Assembly: GCA_020634795.1 (NCBI GenBank)
Contig: JACKAZ010000008.1
Coordinates: forward strand, 124,001-188,000
Length of the DNA: 64,000 bases
DNA from: Ardenticatenales bacterium
GTDB taxonomy: Bacteria > Chloroflexota > Anaerolineae > Ardenticatenales > Ardenticatenaceae
Reading direction: 5' to 3'
A model generated the notes under the pieces. That model had not been told where the DNA came from. It saw only the letters and a list, made by a program, of their open reading frames with translations, and searched no databases. Positions 43,063 to 51,624 of the stretch are shown in pieces; position 1 is the first letter of the stretch; every line of letters begins with the position of its first letter. The translations under genes and the position numbers were made by a program.

Positions 43063-43803
43063 ATGAACTCACAAGTAATGCGGCGGCTCTTTGTACTGAC
43101 CCTAACGTTCCTAGTTGTTCTCCTTAGCGGCTGTTCATCAACTGCTTCTAGTAGCGGACAAACCGAAGAGAGACCATTTCCAGAGATAGAGGCCTCCTAT
43201 GTGGAGTACTCCTATGAAGAGATACTAGAACAGTCCGACTACATTGTTGCCGGATATGTAGCATCTATCTCCGACACATCATGGAACCAGGACAGCGGCG
43301 AGTATTGGGAAGAGACTACCCAAGAGGGAGAATTTTCTACCTTGCATACAGCTTGGCCTGTTTACCAGATCGAGATCGTCGTAGAGAACGTTATTAGTAG
43401 CAATACCAAGGTAGAGGAAACATTAGTGCTCACTACGCTTGGACGAAGTCCAAATCAAGATGTTGCAAATTCCGAAACTGATCAATCTGTTTCTGCGCTC
43501 GCGACAGATCGATTGTCCCACTTGCAGGTAGGGGATGAAATTGTGGGATTTCTGATAAATGGTGAGATTGCTTGGCGTGATCCGTTGCGACCGATTCAAT
43601 CAATAACAGATAGCGAAGGAACCACGTCTTTTGATATCGGTAGGCGTAATGTAATAACTTTTATCGGTAATCCTGCTGATTCCTACCTGATCAAGAAGAA
43701 TGATGGCATATACCGCTCGCCAGAGGGCAGCTCCCTAGATATAGCCGTATCTTTAGACGAATTAAACAGTCAGATACAAGATGTAAAGAATATCAACAAA
43801 TAG
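43063..43803 (+). CDS. Lipoprotein of unknown function downstream of the matrixin gene
   Basis: 246 residues; AAGGAGGA lies about 10 bases before ATG 43063. Signal peptide with lipobox (VVLLSGC, Cys about 24). The mature part begins acidic, then YSYEEILEQSDYIVAGYVAS and VYQIEIVVENVISSN, a predicted all-beta pattern; no catalytic motif is recognised. It starts 43 bp after the original matrixin stop, so before the insertions the two genes formed one operon. Roles such as inhibitor, anchor or substrate of the protease are open. Confidence 0.7.
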   Translation: MNSQVMRRLFVLTLTFLVVLLSGCSSTASSSGQTEERPFPEIEASYVEYSYEEILEQSDYIVAGYVASISDTSWNQDSGEYWEETTQEGEFSTLHTAWPVYQIEIVVENVISSNTKVEETLVLTTLGRSPNQDVANSETDQSVSALATDRLSHLQVGDEIVGFLINGEIAWRDPLRPIQSITDSEGTTSFDIGRRNVITFIGNPADSYLIKKNDGIYRSPEGSSLDIAVSLDELNSQIQDVKNINK

Positions 43804-43870
43804 CAGCTTCGAGAGTGGCGTAGTAGCGTATCTTGCTGGTACTTTCGCCACGCAGATGCCCCGCCCCACC

Positions 43871-43963
43871 CGCCGCCGTGCGCTGCTGGGACACATCGCA
43901 ATCACAATGCAGCAACAACGCCGCCTCGACGCTGACTTCCAGCGCCGAGCGGCGTTTTACGTT
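43871..43963. repeat. 93-bp duplicated downstream module, copy C1
   Basis: Matches 45766-45858 at 87 of 93 positions by my count. The right half forms a hairpin: AACGCCGC at about 43917 pairs with GCGGCGTT, with an inner GACGCTG/CAGCGCC arm, followed by T-rich sequence. It lies 68 bp after the lipoprotein gene, as copy C2 lies 17 bp after the decayed membrane gene. Confidence 0.85.
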
Positions 43964-44102
43964 GGGGGACAACAAGGCATCCACCGCGTGGGGCCGCGCG
44001 AGGAAGCAATGGGCGTACGTTGAGATGGCAGTGAGTTTCGGCGCGGCAATGCGCGTTGGGACATGGCGAGTGCAACGGGGCAGCACCGCGCTGGTCAAGG
44101 CG

Positions 44103-44975
44103 CTAACGCCAATGCAAGGCGGGGTCGGGCCACGCGGTGGGCCGTTGGGTGGGCGTGGCATTGGACGCGGCTTGGGCAAAGTATTGCGCGGTGGGGTCGT
44201 TGAGCGGTATATAGACGATCAGGTGCAGGGGGCCATCATCCGTGAAGGTTGTCGAAAAGGTTGTTGCATAATTGATCTCGCCATGCGCAGGATGCTCAAA
44301 GCGAATCTGCAACGATTCGGTGCCAAGTCCGCGCCCTTGCGCACGGCGTTCGCGCCACAACCGCCGGAACTCCGAGAATTGATGCAACTGCTCCAGCAAC
44401 TGCTCGAAGTAGGGGCTGCCACGATAACGCAAGACAGTGTAGCGGAATTGTTGGATCGACGCACGAGCGGCCCGCTCCCACCTATCGCGATTGCCACTGC
44501 GGAGCAATGTTGCCTCGCTGAAAGTGATTCGTAAGGCGTTGGCCCCGTTTGGTGATTGTGCCGCTAGCTGGCGCAGTCGCGCTACGCTCAACCCCGAATA
44601 GTCGATCATCGCGCCATTGATCGCCACCAAGTTGCAGAAAGGGTCGAGCAGGTAAGCGGGGGTGCGAGCAGCACGAACGATCGACAACAGATCATCGAAG
44701 GTGGCGTGGGAATCCGCGGCGTGCCGAGGTGGGGACTTTGCTGGCGCGTTGGCAACAGACAAGAATTCGCGTCGTTCGAACGCCGAGAGGTTGAGGGCGT
44801 GGCCCAGACTATCGATTTCTTCAGCGTCAAGGTATTTTCGACGCCCCTGCTCGATGTTTTGGATCACGCTGAGGGGTAGGTCGGCAGCGTCCGCCAACTC
44901 GCGCTGCGACCACGGCGACATCTCGTCATTAAAGTGCTCAACACGTAGCGAACGCAAAATCTTACCAAAACTCAT
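44103..44975 (-). CDS. XRE-family regulator with MmyB-like ligand-binding domain
   Basis: 290 residues from ATG 44975, with AAAGGA about 7 bases upstream. The N-terminal helix-turn-helix (WSQRELADAADLPLSVIQNI and EQGRRKYLDAEEIDSLGHAL) is followed by the MmyB-like domain: RTPAYLLDPFCNLVAINGAM, SPNGANALRITFS, FRRLWRERRAQGRG and IRFEHPAHGEINYATTFST. Proteins of this type bind a small molecule in a PAS-like domain and control divergent genes. Its start codon lies inside regulatory module B, so that module is its own promoter and operator region. Copy A upstream of the matrixin gene predicts that gene is also a target. Confidence 0.85.
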   Translation of the reverse strand: MSFGKILRSLRVEHFNDEMSPWSQRELADAADLPLSVIQNIEQGRRKYLDAEEIDSLGHALNLSAFERREFLSVANAPAKSPPRHAADSHATFDDLLSIVRAARTPAYLLDPFCNLVAINGAMIDYSGLSVARLRQLAAQSPNGANALRITFSEATLLRSGNRDRWERAARASIQQFRYTVLRYRGSPYFEQLLEQLHQFSEFRRLWRERRAQGRGLGTESLQIRFEHPAHGEINYATTFSTTFTDDGPLHLIVYIPLNDPTAQYFAQAASNATPTQRPTAWPDPALHWR

Positions 44976-45056
44976 ATCGAATCCTTTCACGGGAATGGGA
45001 GTGAAAGCCGTCGCAGATTTCTATGACTCGTAAAAAGCTGCGACTTTTCGCTTGAC
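44973..45056. repeat. 84-bp duplicated regulatory module, copy B (XRE regulator upstream region)
   Basis: The partner of 40245-40328. It spans the start codon and ribosome site of the regulator on the minus strand and ends in TTGAC, the -35 of a plus-strand promoter. The identical core GTAAAAAGCTGCGACTTTT is roughly palindromic (AAAAG...CTTTT) and is the best operator candidate. Confidence 0.88.
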
Positions 45057-45081
45057 GCAGATAGTTCCAATTTGTTATAGT
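45052..45081 (+). promoter_or_regulatory. Divergent promoter from module B (TTGACG-N18-TATAGT)
   Basis: TTGACG 45052-45057 and TATAGT 45076-45081 (18-base spacer; TTATAG with 17 is an alternative register) drive the decayed unit at 45153-45749. Confidence 0.5.
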
Positions 45082-45152
45082 GAGGGTAGCAGACTGTGGC
45101 CCCGCTCTCAAACTTTATTCGCAAAAGAACTTTCGCAAGGCGGGATTACTTA

Positions 45153-45339
45153 ATGGAGCGATATTTCTATTCGATTCGACCTGTGGGACATGTACAAACG
45201 TAGCGACTGAAATTGAGAAAGAAACTGGATCAAAACTGAAGGCACGCTTGTAGCAACTCCATACAATCCTCCCTGTTGGACTCTTGCAGCATGTGTAGGA
45301 GGATCGGCATTCATATGTATCACGGGCTGTTGGGAATAG
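45153..45339 (+). pseudogene. Decayed Cys-containing small peptide gene
   Basis: ATG 45153 opens MERYFYS but is thrown out of frame by a tandem ATTCG duplication (45169-45178). Removing one ATTCG gives MERYFYSTCGTCTNVATEIE, then KETGSKLKARL and a stop at 45251. From the AAAA at 45232-45235 the minus-one frame continues to 45339 as TEGTLVATPYNPPCWTLAAC then VGGSAFICITGCWE. Two small indels would make a 59-residue peptide with a CGTC motif and four Cys in its last 22 residues. I do not recognise the family. Confidence 0.4.
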
Positions 45340-45348
45340 GAGAAACAG

Positions 45349-45749
45349 ATGAAACGCATACTTATAGAAGAATCGATCCGCTTGATGGCACCAATAGGTG
45401 GGGTGATGTTCGTTGCTAACCCAATCGCGGTCTATCTCTTTGGCCTCGATCCGGTGGCAAGCTTTTCTGTGCTGGTCGTCTTCCCCTTCATAATCTCACC
45501 TATCTTGGTGTTGATTCGCTGGCGTACAGGCTGGACATTGCAGGCAACAACCAAACGTGGCTGGGTGCTTTTCAATGCTATATCGGGAGTGATGGTATCC
45601 GCGGCACTGGCACTTGCCGCTGGCATTGGCGAGCGGCGAGCTGGCCACTCGCGATCATGTGGTTCGTGGCGAGTCTTTTGGCGTTGGCGGTACTCGTCGC
45701 GTCGGGGCTGCGCACCATGCCGCTAAAAGGGGGAGAAGTAGTGGCTTAA
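45349..45749 (+). pseudogene. Small membrane protein, frameshifted
   Basis: ATAGGAG precedes ATG 45349. The frame encodes MKRILIEESIRLMAPIGGVM and two or three helices (PVASFSVLVVFPFIISPILV; VLFNAISGVMVSAALALAAG). Near 45625 the frame becomes Arg-rich, while another frame continues as SWPLAIMWFVASLLALAVLV then ASGLRTMPLKGGEVVA and stops at 45747-45749. The break coincides with a GGCGAGC direct repeat. An annotation by first frame only would end at 45726. Confidence 0.7.
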
Positions 45750-45765
45750 TTCTTGAGTAAGGCCG

Positions 45766-45858
45766 CGCCGCCGTGCGCTGCTGGGACACATCGCCATCAC
45801 AATGCAACAACAACGCCGCCTCGACGCTGGCTTTCAGCGCTGAGCGGCGTTTTGCGTT
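45766..45858. repeat. 93-bp duplicated downstream module, copy C2
   Basis: Second copy of the 43871-43963 module, same length, six differences by eye. The hairpin AACGCCGC/GCGGCGTT with inner CGCTG/CAGCG pairs is kept, with compensating-looking changes in the loop region. Confidence 0.85.
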
Positions 45859-45912
45859 AGGCTAGTACACGCGGGCGGAAGTTCTGATAGGGTTAGCTGT
45901 GTGCGCTGAGCA

Positions 45913-45959
45913 GGGGAATGAATTCCTCGCTAGGGCCACGCGTCCGCGTAGGCGGACGC
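45913..45959. repeat. REP-like palindrome, copy 1
   Basis: GGGGAATGAATTCC is followed by the 20-base palindrome GCGTCCGCGTAGGCGGACGC (45940-45959). The same two parts, in the opposite order, occur twice at 62556-62810. Confidence 0.75.
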
Positions 45960-46046
45960 TCCTCTGTAAGCTCTGTTTACCTATGATTACCCCTACTCAC
46001 AGTGCCGCCAGCGCGTATAATGGCCGGTGTAAGATCGCGATCCCCC

Positions 46047-46082
46047 CAGCTCCTTCAGCTCCCCCAGCTCCCCCAGCTCCAT
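46047..46082. repeat. Nonamer array CAGCTCCCC, four units
   Basis: CAGCTCCTT, CAGCTCCCC twice, CAGCTCCAT. Related CTCAGCTCC runs occur near 47775 and, on the complement, at 62412-62440 and 62626-62650. Confidence 0.8.
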
Positions 46083-46424
46083 ACCCAACCATTGCCGATT
46101 TAAGCCCCTCTGTGCTAGTCGTTGGCAGGTGCGCTGACTGTTGCGCCTGACTGTTCTGTGATGCCCTCCGCTACTTGCTCTGCGTTTATTCCTCTTTCCT
46201 CTGCGCTGTTGTTAGGACCCGTCAAGAAACAATTGGGAGATTCGGGAATATTGGGTAAATCGCGAATCGGTTCAAGGCACTCCCATTGATAATCATTGAG
46301 TCAACAGAGCCATTCTCTATCTCTTGTCGAATCGTCACGCTGTACCAAATCGGGACGTAATTTATTGACGACCTTAGGGTGCAACACGGTTGCGATTTTG
46401 ATACTTTTTCCCTATGATTGACAG

Positions 46425-47702
46425 ATGGACAGAGATCCCACCCGATTGACCCGTCGTGAACTGCTGCGCCTTGCGCTGCTCGGCGCGGGCGCGGTACTGG
46501 TCGATGGCTGCCGCCGTGCGACATCGCCCGACCCCACGGCTACTGCCGTGCCATCCAGCGTCGGCCCATCGCCCACGGTCACGGGGTCAGCCTCGTCCAG
46601 CGCTACGGTCACCACGCAAAGCCGTGCTTATCTGCCGTGGGTCAGCCGTGACGAAATCGTGCCGCGCACGGCCAGCCCCACGGCAGAGGTCGTGGCCGCC
46701 GCCGAGACAACGGCCACGGCCGAGGCAACGGCCACCCCCGCGCCCACGGCCGAGCCGACCGCAACGCCGGTTCCGGTGGCCACCCCCTTCCCGCCCGGGC
46801 CGCCTAGCAAATTGGGCATCTTCTTGGGCTACCAGCATCCGGCGCTAGAGCAATTGCTGAAAACGGGCAATCTCCCCTTCGTCAAAACGTTGGAATATGA
46901 TCCCAACTTGGTCGAGTTCATCAAGCGAATCTCCCCCGACACGCTGGTCGTGGCTCGCTATACCCCGCTGGGCCAATTCGACTTGGCCGCGATCGATCCC
47001 ATCGCCAAAGCACGCGAATTCGTCGACCTGCTGCTGCCCATCGCCACCGAGCCGAAGCGGCGCGCCCACATCGACGCCTGGGAAGCCTACAACGAACCGG
47101 TCGCCAAGAGTGCAGACGAGATGAAGCGTCTCTCCGATTTCGAGGCCGAACGCACGCGGCTGCTCGCCGCCGAGGGCATCCGTTCCTGCATCGGAAATTT
47201 TGCCGCCGGAACGCCTGAACTCGATCTTTGGCCCGACTTCTTCCCGGCCTTGCGAGAGGTTCAAACTCACAACGGCTTCCTCGGTCTCCACGAATATTCA
47301 GCGCCCACCATGTGGTTCGGCACCGAGGGAGAGACGGGTTGGTTCACCCTGCGCTACCGCAAGCTCTATCGGGACTATCTTGAAGCGGCAGGTTTGGTGG
47401 TGCCGTTGCTCATCACTGAAACGGGCATCGACGGCGGCATCGAACCCCGTCCGGGGCCGCCCGGCTTGGGCTGGCAAGATTTTACCGACTATTGGAAGGC
47501 GGAGGGAGAGGTCCGCACCACGGCGGCGGGTTTCTACATGGAGCAGTTGGCCTGGTACGACAGCGAATTGCAGAAAGACGCCTACGTGCAGGGCGCCTCG
47601 ATCTTCGCGCTGGCAGGGCCGGTCGGCTGGGGCACTTTCGAAATCGTGGGGGATATGATCCCTCTCTTGGCGCAATATCTCACCGTCCATCCACAGCGTT
47701 GA
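46425..47702 (+). CDS. Tat-exported glycoside hydrolase-like (clan A TIM-barrel) protein
   Basis: 425 residues. A twin-arginine signal with lipobox-like end (LTRRELLRLALLGAGAVLVD then GC) is followed by a Thr/Pro/Ala-rich linker to about residue 125. A TIM-barrel catalytic-like domain comes next: AWEAYNEP provides the acid/base Glu and LLITETGIDGG the nucleophile Glu of clan GH-A enzymes. HNGFLGLHEYSAPTMWFG lies between them. The exact GH family is not recognised. Probably a surface glycosidase; the linker resembles those of surface-exposed proteins. Weak ribosome site. Confidence 0.7.
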   Translation: MDRDPTRLTRRELLRLALLGAGAVLVDGCRRATSPDPTATAVPSSVGPSPTVTGSASSSATVTTQSRAYLPWVSRDEIVPRTASPTAEVVAAAETTATAEATATPAPTAEPTATPVPVATPFPPGPPSKLGIFLGYQHPALEQLLKTGNLPFVKTLEYDPNLVEFIKRISPDTLVVARYTPLGQFDLAAIDPIAKAREFVDLLLPIATEPKRRAHIDAWEAYNEPVAKSADEMKRLSDFEAERTRLLAAEGIRSCIGNFAAGTPELDLWPDFFPALREVQTHNGFLGLHEYSAPTMWFGTEGETGWFTLRYRKLYRDYLEAAGLVVPLLITETGIDGGIEPRPGPPGLGWQDFTDYWKAEGEVRTTAAGFYMEQLAWYDSELQKDAYVQGASIFALAGPVGWGTFEIVGDMIPLLAQYLTVHPQR

Positions 47703-47913
47703 GGGGGTGGCCGGTGAATCGAGAATCGAGGAATCTGCCCCCTCGTCGATCGGCCATGCTCAACCCCCGTTCCCTCAGCTCCCTCAGCTCCCCCCACTCC
47801 TACACCCTCACAGCCATAGTCCCCCACCCCTTGCGGGCTTCTCCTCCCACGTCATATCCGGTATACTTGGCCACGATTTAACAGCATAAACCCACAGAAA
47901 AGAGGTTGGCCTC

Positions 47914-50235
47914 ATGGCCCACGTCTCTAAGAAATTGTCCAACGCATTCGAAGGGGCGTTGGCCGGCGGCGGTGATCCCGCCACCTCTCCGCTCTATGTA
48001 TTTGGCCCCTTCCTGCGGCTCATCGTCGTCGCTGGGGTGGCCAACATCACCTTCGGCGCCAGTGTTTGGATGGTCGTCTTCACCATTGCGGTGGTGGCCG
48101 CGATGTACCGCTTGGTGATGAAATGGATCATCGATGGCAGCGGCGGAAGCGGCCTGAGCGAAGAAGAATTCGGCAGTTGGGCCGTCAAGGTCAACGCCGC
48201 GATCACCTTCATCGAATACACCCTGACCTTCCTCGTCAGCATGGCGGCGCTGGTCACCTTCATTGCGGATCGCGTGCCGGTGCTGAACGAGGCATTCCTC
48301 GGCTTTCAATATCGCACCTTCGTCGCTGTCGCGCTGAGCTTTCTGACGGGATGGCTGGTCAACCTCGGCCCTAAGGTGGCGGCCCGCGCCTTTGGCCCCG
48401 CGACGGCGGGCGTGCTGCTCTTGCTCTGGTTGATGATCATCGCCACCGTGGCTACGCAGGGCTTCAACCTGCCGAGCTTCAACCTACAGGCCTTCTCCGG
48501 CGAATATCTGCACTTCACGCTGCGCGGCTTCGCCAGCATCTTGGCCGTCATGACGGGGATCGAAATCTTCGCCAACCTTGTTGCCGCCTACGATGGGCCA
48601 CCCCGCGAAAAGAGCCGGAAGGCGTTCAACAGTCTGCTCATCATCATGGTAACGACCGCACTGACCATGTTGATCGTGGGGCCAGCGATCCTCAAGCTCT
48701 CGGATCCAACCAACAGCGAAGTCTCGGTCTTCACGCAAACGATGGACCAACTGCTGCCCGCGCCGCTGCCCTATCTCGGCACGATCGTCGGTATCGCGGT
48801 GCTGCTTTCGGCCTCGGCGGCCAGCGCCCAAGGGTTGCAGAACTTGGCGCTGGGTCTGCGTTACCGCCACTACATCCCCGCCTATATCGGGGAGCGGAAC
48901 GAGCACGGCGTGGCGGGGATGCCGGTCTGGATCGAAGTGGCCATCGTCTCGCTCTGCTTCTTGGCGTTTGGCACGAACGAAGAGACCTACCTAGCGATCT
49001 ACGCGGCAGGGGTCTTTATCCTGCTGAGCATGACGGGCTGGGCCGCCACCAAGCGGATCGTGCGCGAACTGCGGGCCGACAACCAGCCCAAGCGCCTTTT
49101 CGCTCTGATCGGCACGATCATCGCCGCCGTCATCACAACATTCGCCACGGTTGTTATCTTCGAAGAACGCTTTTTCGAAGGGGCGTGGACCTTCTTTCTC
49201 TTCATCCCCTTCCTCTACGTGATCTTCACCTATTTCCGCAATCGCTTGGGCGACCCCACCTCGCTGGAAGAGCGGATGGGGCTGCAGTACTACTCCCCCT
49301 TCTTGCGCGAAGCGTGGGAAGAGCGACCGATCAACTTCGACCAAATTCTGGTGCCGGTCAACGGCTCCGAACATTCGGCGCGCATGATCCCCATGGCACA
49401 GATGCTGGGGGCGCCCTATGATGCCCGTATTACGCTGATGGCGGTGCAGCAGTCCAACGGCGCGGAAAGCACTTCCCGTCGCCAGCCGGGGGTCCAGCTT
49501 GAAGATCGAGAGAAGATCAGCGATTACCTCGACCGCTTGGCTCGCGATCTGCACGAGCAAGGGGTGCGTGTCGAAACGGCCATCGGCTACGGGGAGGTCT
49601 CCCAAGAAATCTCGGATCGGGCACGCGAAAGCCTCTCCGACTTGATCGTCATCAGCACCCACGGCCGCCCCACGATCGAGCGTGTGGTGAACGAGAGTGT
49701 GGCCTACAAGGTAACCCAAGAGTCGATCACCCCGGTGTTGGTGGCCAACCCCGACTTGGAACAGTGGGACCCCGAAAATTTCAAGTTGGAGCGCGTGATG
49801 GTGACGCTCGACGGCTCCGAAGCGGCGGAGAAAGCCTTGCCCTACGCCTACGGCATCGCCAAGCAGTTCGGCAGCGAGGTCATTCTCTTCTCGGTGCCTG
49901 CCGGGGTGGACGAGGCGATCAAAGCCGAGCAGATGGAACAGTACCTCAGTGTGATCGCGGCGGCGCTCGATGAGCAGGGCATCAAGGTGCGGATGCTGAT
50001 CGAAGGGGCCGCGGTGGCCCGCTCCATTGTGGCCGCGGGTGACAAGGAGGATGTCGACCTGATCATCATGACGAGCCACGGCAGCGGCTCGCTGGACCGC
50101 TTACTGACGGGCAGCGTGACGGAGCGAGTGATCTATCGGGCCAACCGCCCGGTGCTGATCGTCTCGGCGGATGCACCCCTCTTCCACAACTTGGCCACGG
50201 CGCAGACGCTGACGGCGGAGCCGCTACCGCAGTAG
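47914..50235 (+). CDS. APC-family permease fused to two universal stress protein domains
   Basis: 773 residues. Residues 1-450 hold about twelve helices of the amino acid-polyamine-organocation type (an early GDPATSPLYVFGPFLRL and a later MTGIEIFANLVAAYDGPPRE). Residues 480-610 and 625-760 are two UspA domains: INFDQILVPVNGSEHSARMI, DLIVISTHGRPTIERVVNES, then LERVMVTLDGSEAAEKALPY and DLIIMTSHGSGSLDRLLTGS. The second carries a G-2x-G-9x-G(S/T)-like nucleotide site. The fusion suggests transport gated by nucleotide or stress state (inference). Substrate unknown. Ends at a bidirectional terminator. Confidence 0.88.
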   Translation: MAHVSKKLSNAFEGALAGGGDPATSPLYVFGPFLRLIVVAGVANITFGASVWMVVFTIAVVAAMYRLVMKWIIDGSGGSGLSEEEFGSWAVKVNAAITFIEYTLTFLVSMAALVTFIADRVPVLNEAFLGFQYRTFVAVALSFLTGWLVNLGPKVAARAFGPATAGVLLLLWLMIIATVATQGFNLPSFNLQAFSGEYLHFTLRGFASILAVMTGIEIFANLVAAYDGPPREKSRKAFNSLLIIMVTTALTMLIVGPAILKLSDPTNSEVSVFTQTMDQLLPAPLPYLGTIVGIAVLLSASAASAQGLQNLALGLRYRHYIPAYIGERNEHGVAGMPVWIEVAIVSLCFLAFGTNEETYLAIYAAGVFILLSMTGWAATKRIVRELRADNQPKRLFALIGTIIAAVITTFATVVIFEERFFEGAWTFFLFIPFLYVIFTYFRNRLGDPTSLEERMGLQYYSPFLREAWEERPINFDQILVPVNGSEHSARMIPMAQMLGAPYDARITLMAVQQSNGAESTSRRQPGVQLEDREKISDYLDRLARDLHEQGVRVETAIGYGEVSQEISDRARESLSDLIVISTHGRPTIERVVNESVAYKVTQESITPVLVANPDLEQWDPENFKLERVMVTLDGSEAAEKALPYAYGIAKQFGSEVILFSVPAGVDEAIKAEQMEQYLSVIAAALDEQGIKVRMLIEGAAVARSIVAAGDKEDVDLIIMTSHGSGSLDRLLTGSVTERVIYRANRPVLIVSADAPLFHNLATAQTLTAEPLPQ

Positions 50236-50259
50236 CCGCCCAATCCATCACCCCAAACG

Positions 50260-50292
50260 AAAAGGCCGCACTCAGTTCGAGTGCGGCCTTTT
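50260..50292. terminator. Bidirectional rho-independent terminator
   Basis: AAAAGGCCGCACT (50260-50272) pairs perfectly with AGTGCGGCCTTTT (50280-50292) around a 7-base loop, between convergent genes. Confidence 0.92.
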
Positions 50293-50308
50293 GGATGGCA
50301 TTGTCAGA

Positions 50309-51385
50309 TCAGTGCGCCCACTGCGGTTGACGCCGCGTCTTGGCATCGGCGATCCGCTGCTTTGCCTCGCGGTCGGCGGCTCGGTTGGTAGGGATCCCTT
50401 CGGCGTCGGCCCGCTGCAGGACGGTCAAGACCGTTTCGAAGATCGCGTCGACCCGTTTGCGGACGATCCCCTCGTTGTAGCCCCCTTCGCCCACCTCGGA
50501 GGCGACGTTGATCACGCCGCCCGCGTTAATGACATAATCCGGCGCGTAGATGATGCCACGTTGACGCAGCATTTCGCCATGCGCGGGGGTGGCGAGTTGG
50601 TTGTTGGCCGAGCCAGCGATGATGGCGCAGCGCAGTTGGGGGATCGTGTGGTCGTTGAGCGTGGCACCGAGCGCACAGGGTGCGAAAACGTCGCAGTCGA
50701 CCGCGTAGATATCGTCGAGACCGACCACGGTGGCACCCAGCGCTTGCTCGGCGCGGCGCAGCATCGCCTCGTTCACATCGGTGACGGTCAGCCGTGCCCC
50801 TGCGTGGTGCAACATCTCGGCCAGGGCATAGCCCACCTTGCCGATCCCTTGGATCGCGACGTGTTTGCCACGCAGATCACGGCTGCCCCAGCGAAATTCT
50901 GCGCAGGCTTCGATGCCGCGCAGTACGCCCACGGCGGTCCAGGGTGAAGGGTCACCGCCGCCGCCCCGCGCCACCGAGAGGCCCGCCACATAATCGGTCG
51001 TCTCGCTCACCGTCTCTAAGTCGGCGACGGTGGTGCCGACATCCTCAGCGGTGATATAGCGCCCCCCCATTTGTTGCACGGCACGGCCCAGCGCACGGAA
51101 CAATTCGGCACTCTTGTCGCTGCGCGGGTCGCCAATCACCACACATTTGCCACCCCCCAACGGCAGCCCCGCCATCGCCGATTTGTAGCTCATGCCTTCC
51201 GACAGGCGCAACACGTCCAGAATCGCGGCTTCGGTACTTTCAAAGGGATAAAAGCGACAGCCGCCCAGCGACGGGCCGAGTGTCGTGTCGTGTACAGCAA
51301 TAACGGCCCGAAGGCCGCTCTCTTTATCGGTCACGATATTCAGTTGTTCGTGACCATGCTCGGTCATGTAAGCAAGGATGTCCAC
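50309..51385 (-). CDS. ldh: Leucine/valine/phenylalanine dehydrogenase
   Basis: 358 residues. The Glu/Leu/Phe/Val dehydrogenase motif is LPLGGGKCVVIGDP with the catalytic Lys, and the earlier GPSLGGCRFYPF with EGMSYKSAMAGL carries the substrate-binding Lys. DVGTTVADLETVSETTDYVA and the Rossmann segment VAIQGIGKVGYALAEMLHHA follow, then APDYVINAGGVINVASE. Deaminates branched-chain amino acids with NAD. Convergent with the permease-Usp gene; a metabolic link to amino-acid transport is possible but not shown. Confidence 0.92.
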   Translation of the reverse strand: MDILAYMTEHGHEQLNIVTDKESGLRAVIAVHDTTLGPSLGGCRFYPFESTEAAILDVLRLSEGMSYKSAMAGLPLGGGKCVVIGDPRSDKSAELFRALGRAVQQMGGRYITAEDVGTTVADLETVSETTDYVAGLSVARGGGGDPSPWTAVGVLRGIEACAEFRWGSRDLRGKHVAIQGIGKVGYALAEMLHHAGARLTVTDVNEAMLRRAEQALGATVVGLDDIYAVDCDVFAPCALGATLNDHTIPQLRCAIIAGSANNQLATPAHGEMLRQRGIIYAPDYVINAGGVINVASEVGEGGYNEGIVRKRVDAIFETVLTVLQRADAEGIPTNRAADREAKQRIADAKTRRQPQWAH

Positions 51386-51624
51386 GCTGACCTCCGGATT
51401 GTGGGGATGGGATGTTGATTCACGATGGGATTATATTCAAGAAGTCAATGGATGGAGAATGGTACATGGTGCATGGTGCAGGGTGGATGGGGAGATAGGG
51501 GGTATGTTTGGACGCTCTGCCCAAATAGCAAACTTCCAATGCCTTGCGCCTCTATCAGCTTGTATACAGCGACAAGCGGCTCCAGCAAGGGTTGCAAAGA
51601 ATGCGGTTGCGCCGCTGTTGTTTC

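Larger units (their letters stand above)
45860..46424. other. Gene-free region with palindromic and nonamer repeats
   Basis: No coding frame. It contains a GGGGAATGAATTCC element with the palindrome GCGTCCGCGTAGGCGGACGC (45913-45959, related to 62556 and 62757) and a CAGCTCCCC nonamer array (46047-46082). AT-richer leader DNA precedes the gene at 46425. Confidence 0.7.

Noticed and set aside
43871..43963. The C1/C2 hairpin as an integron attC site
   Set aside because: The folded shape is attC-like, but the GTTRRRY/RYYYAAC core boxes are absent and no integrase is near.
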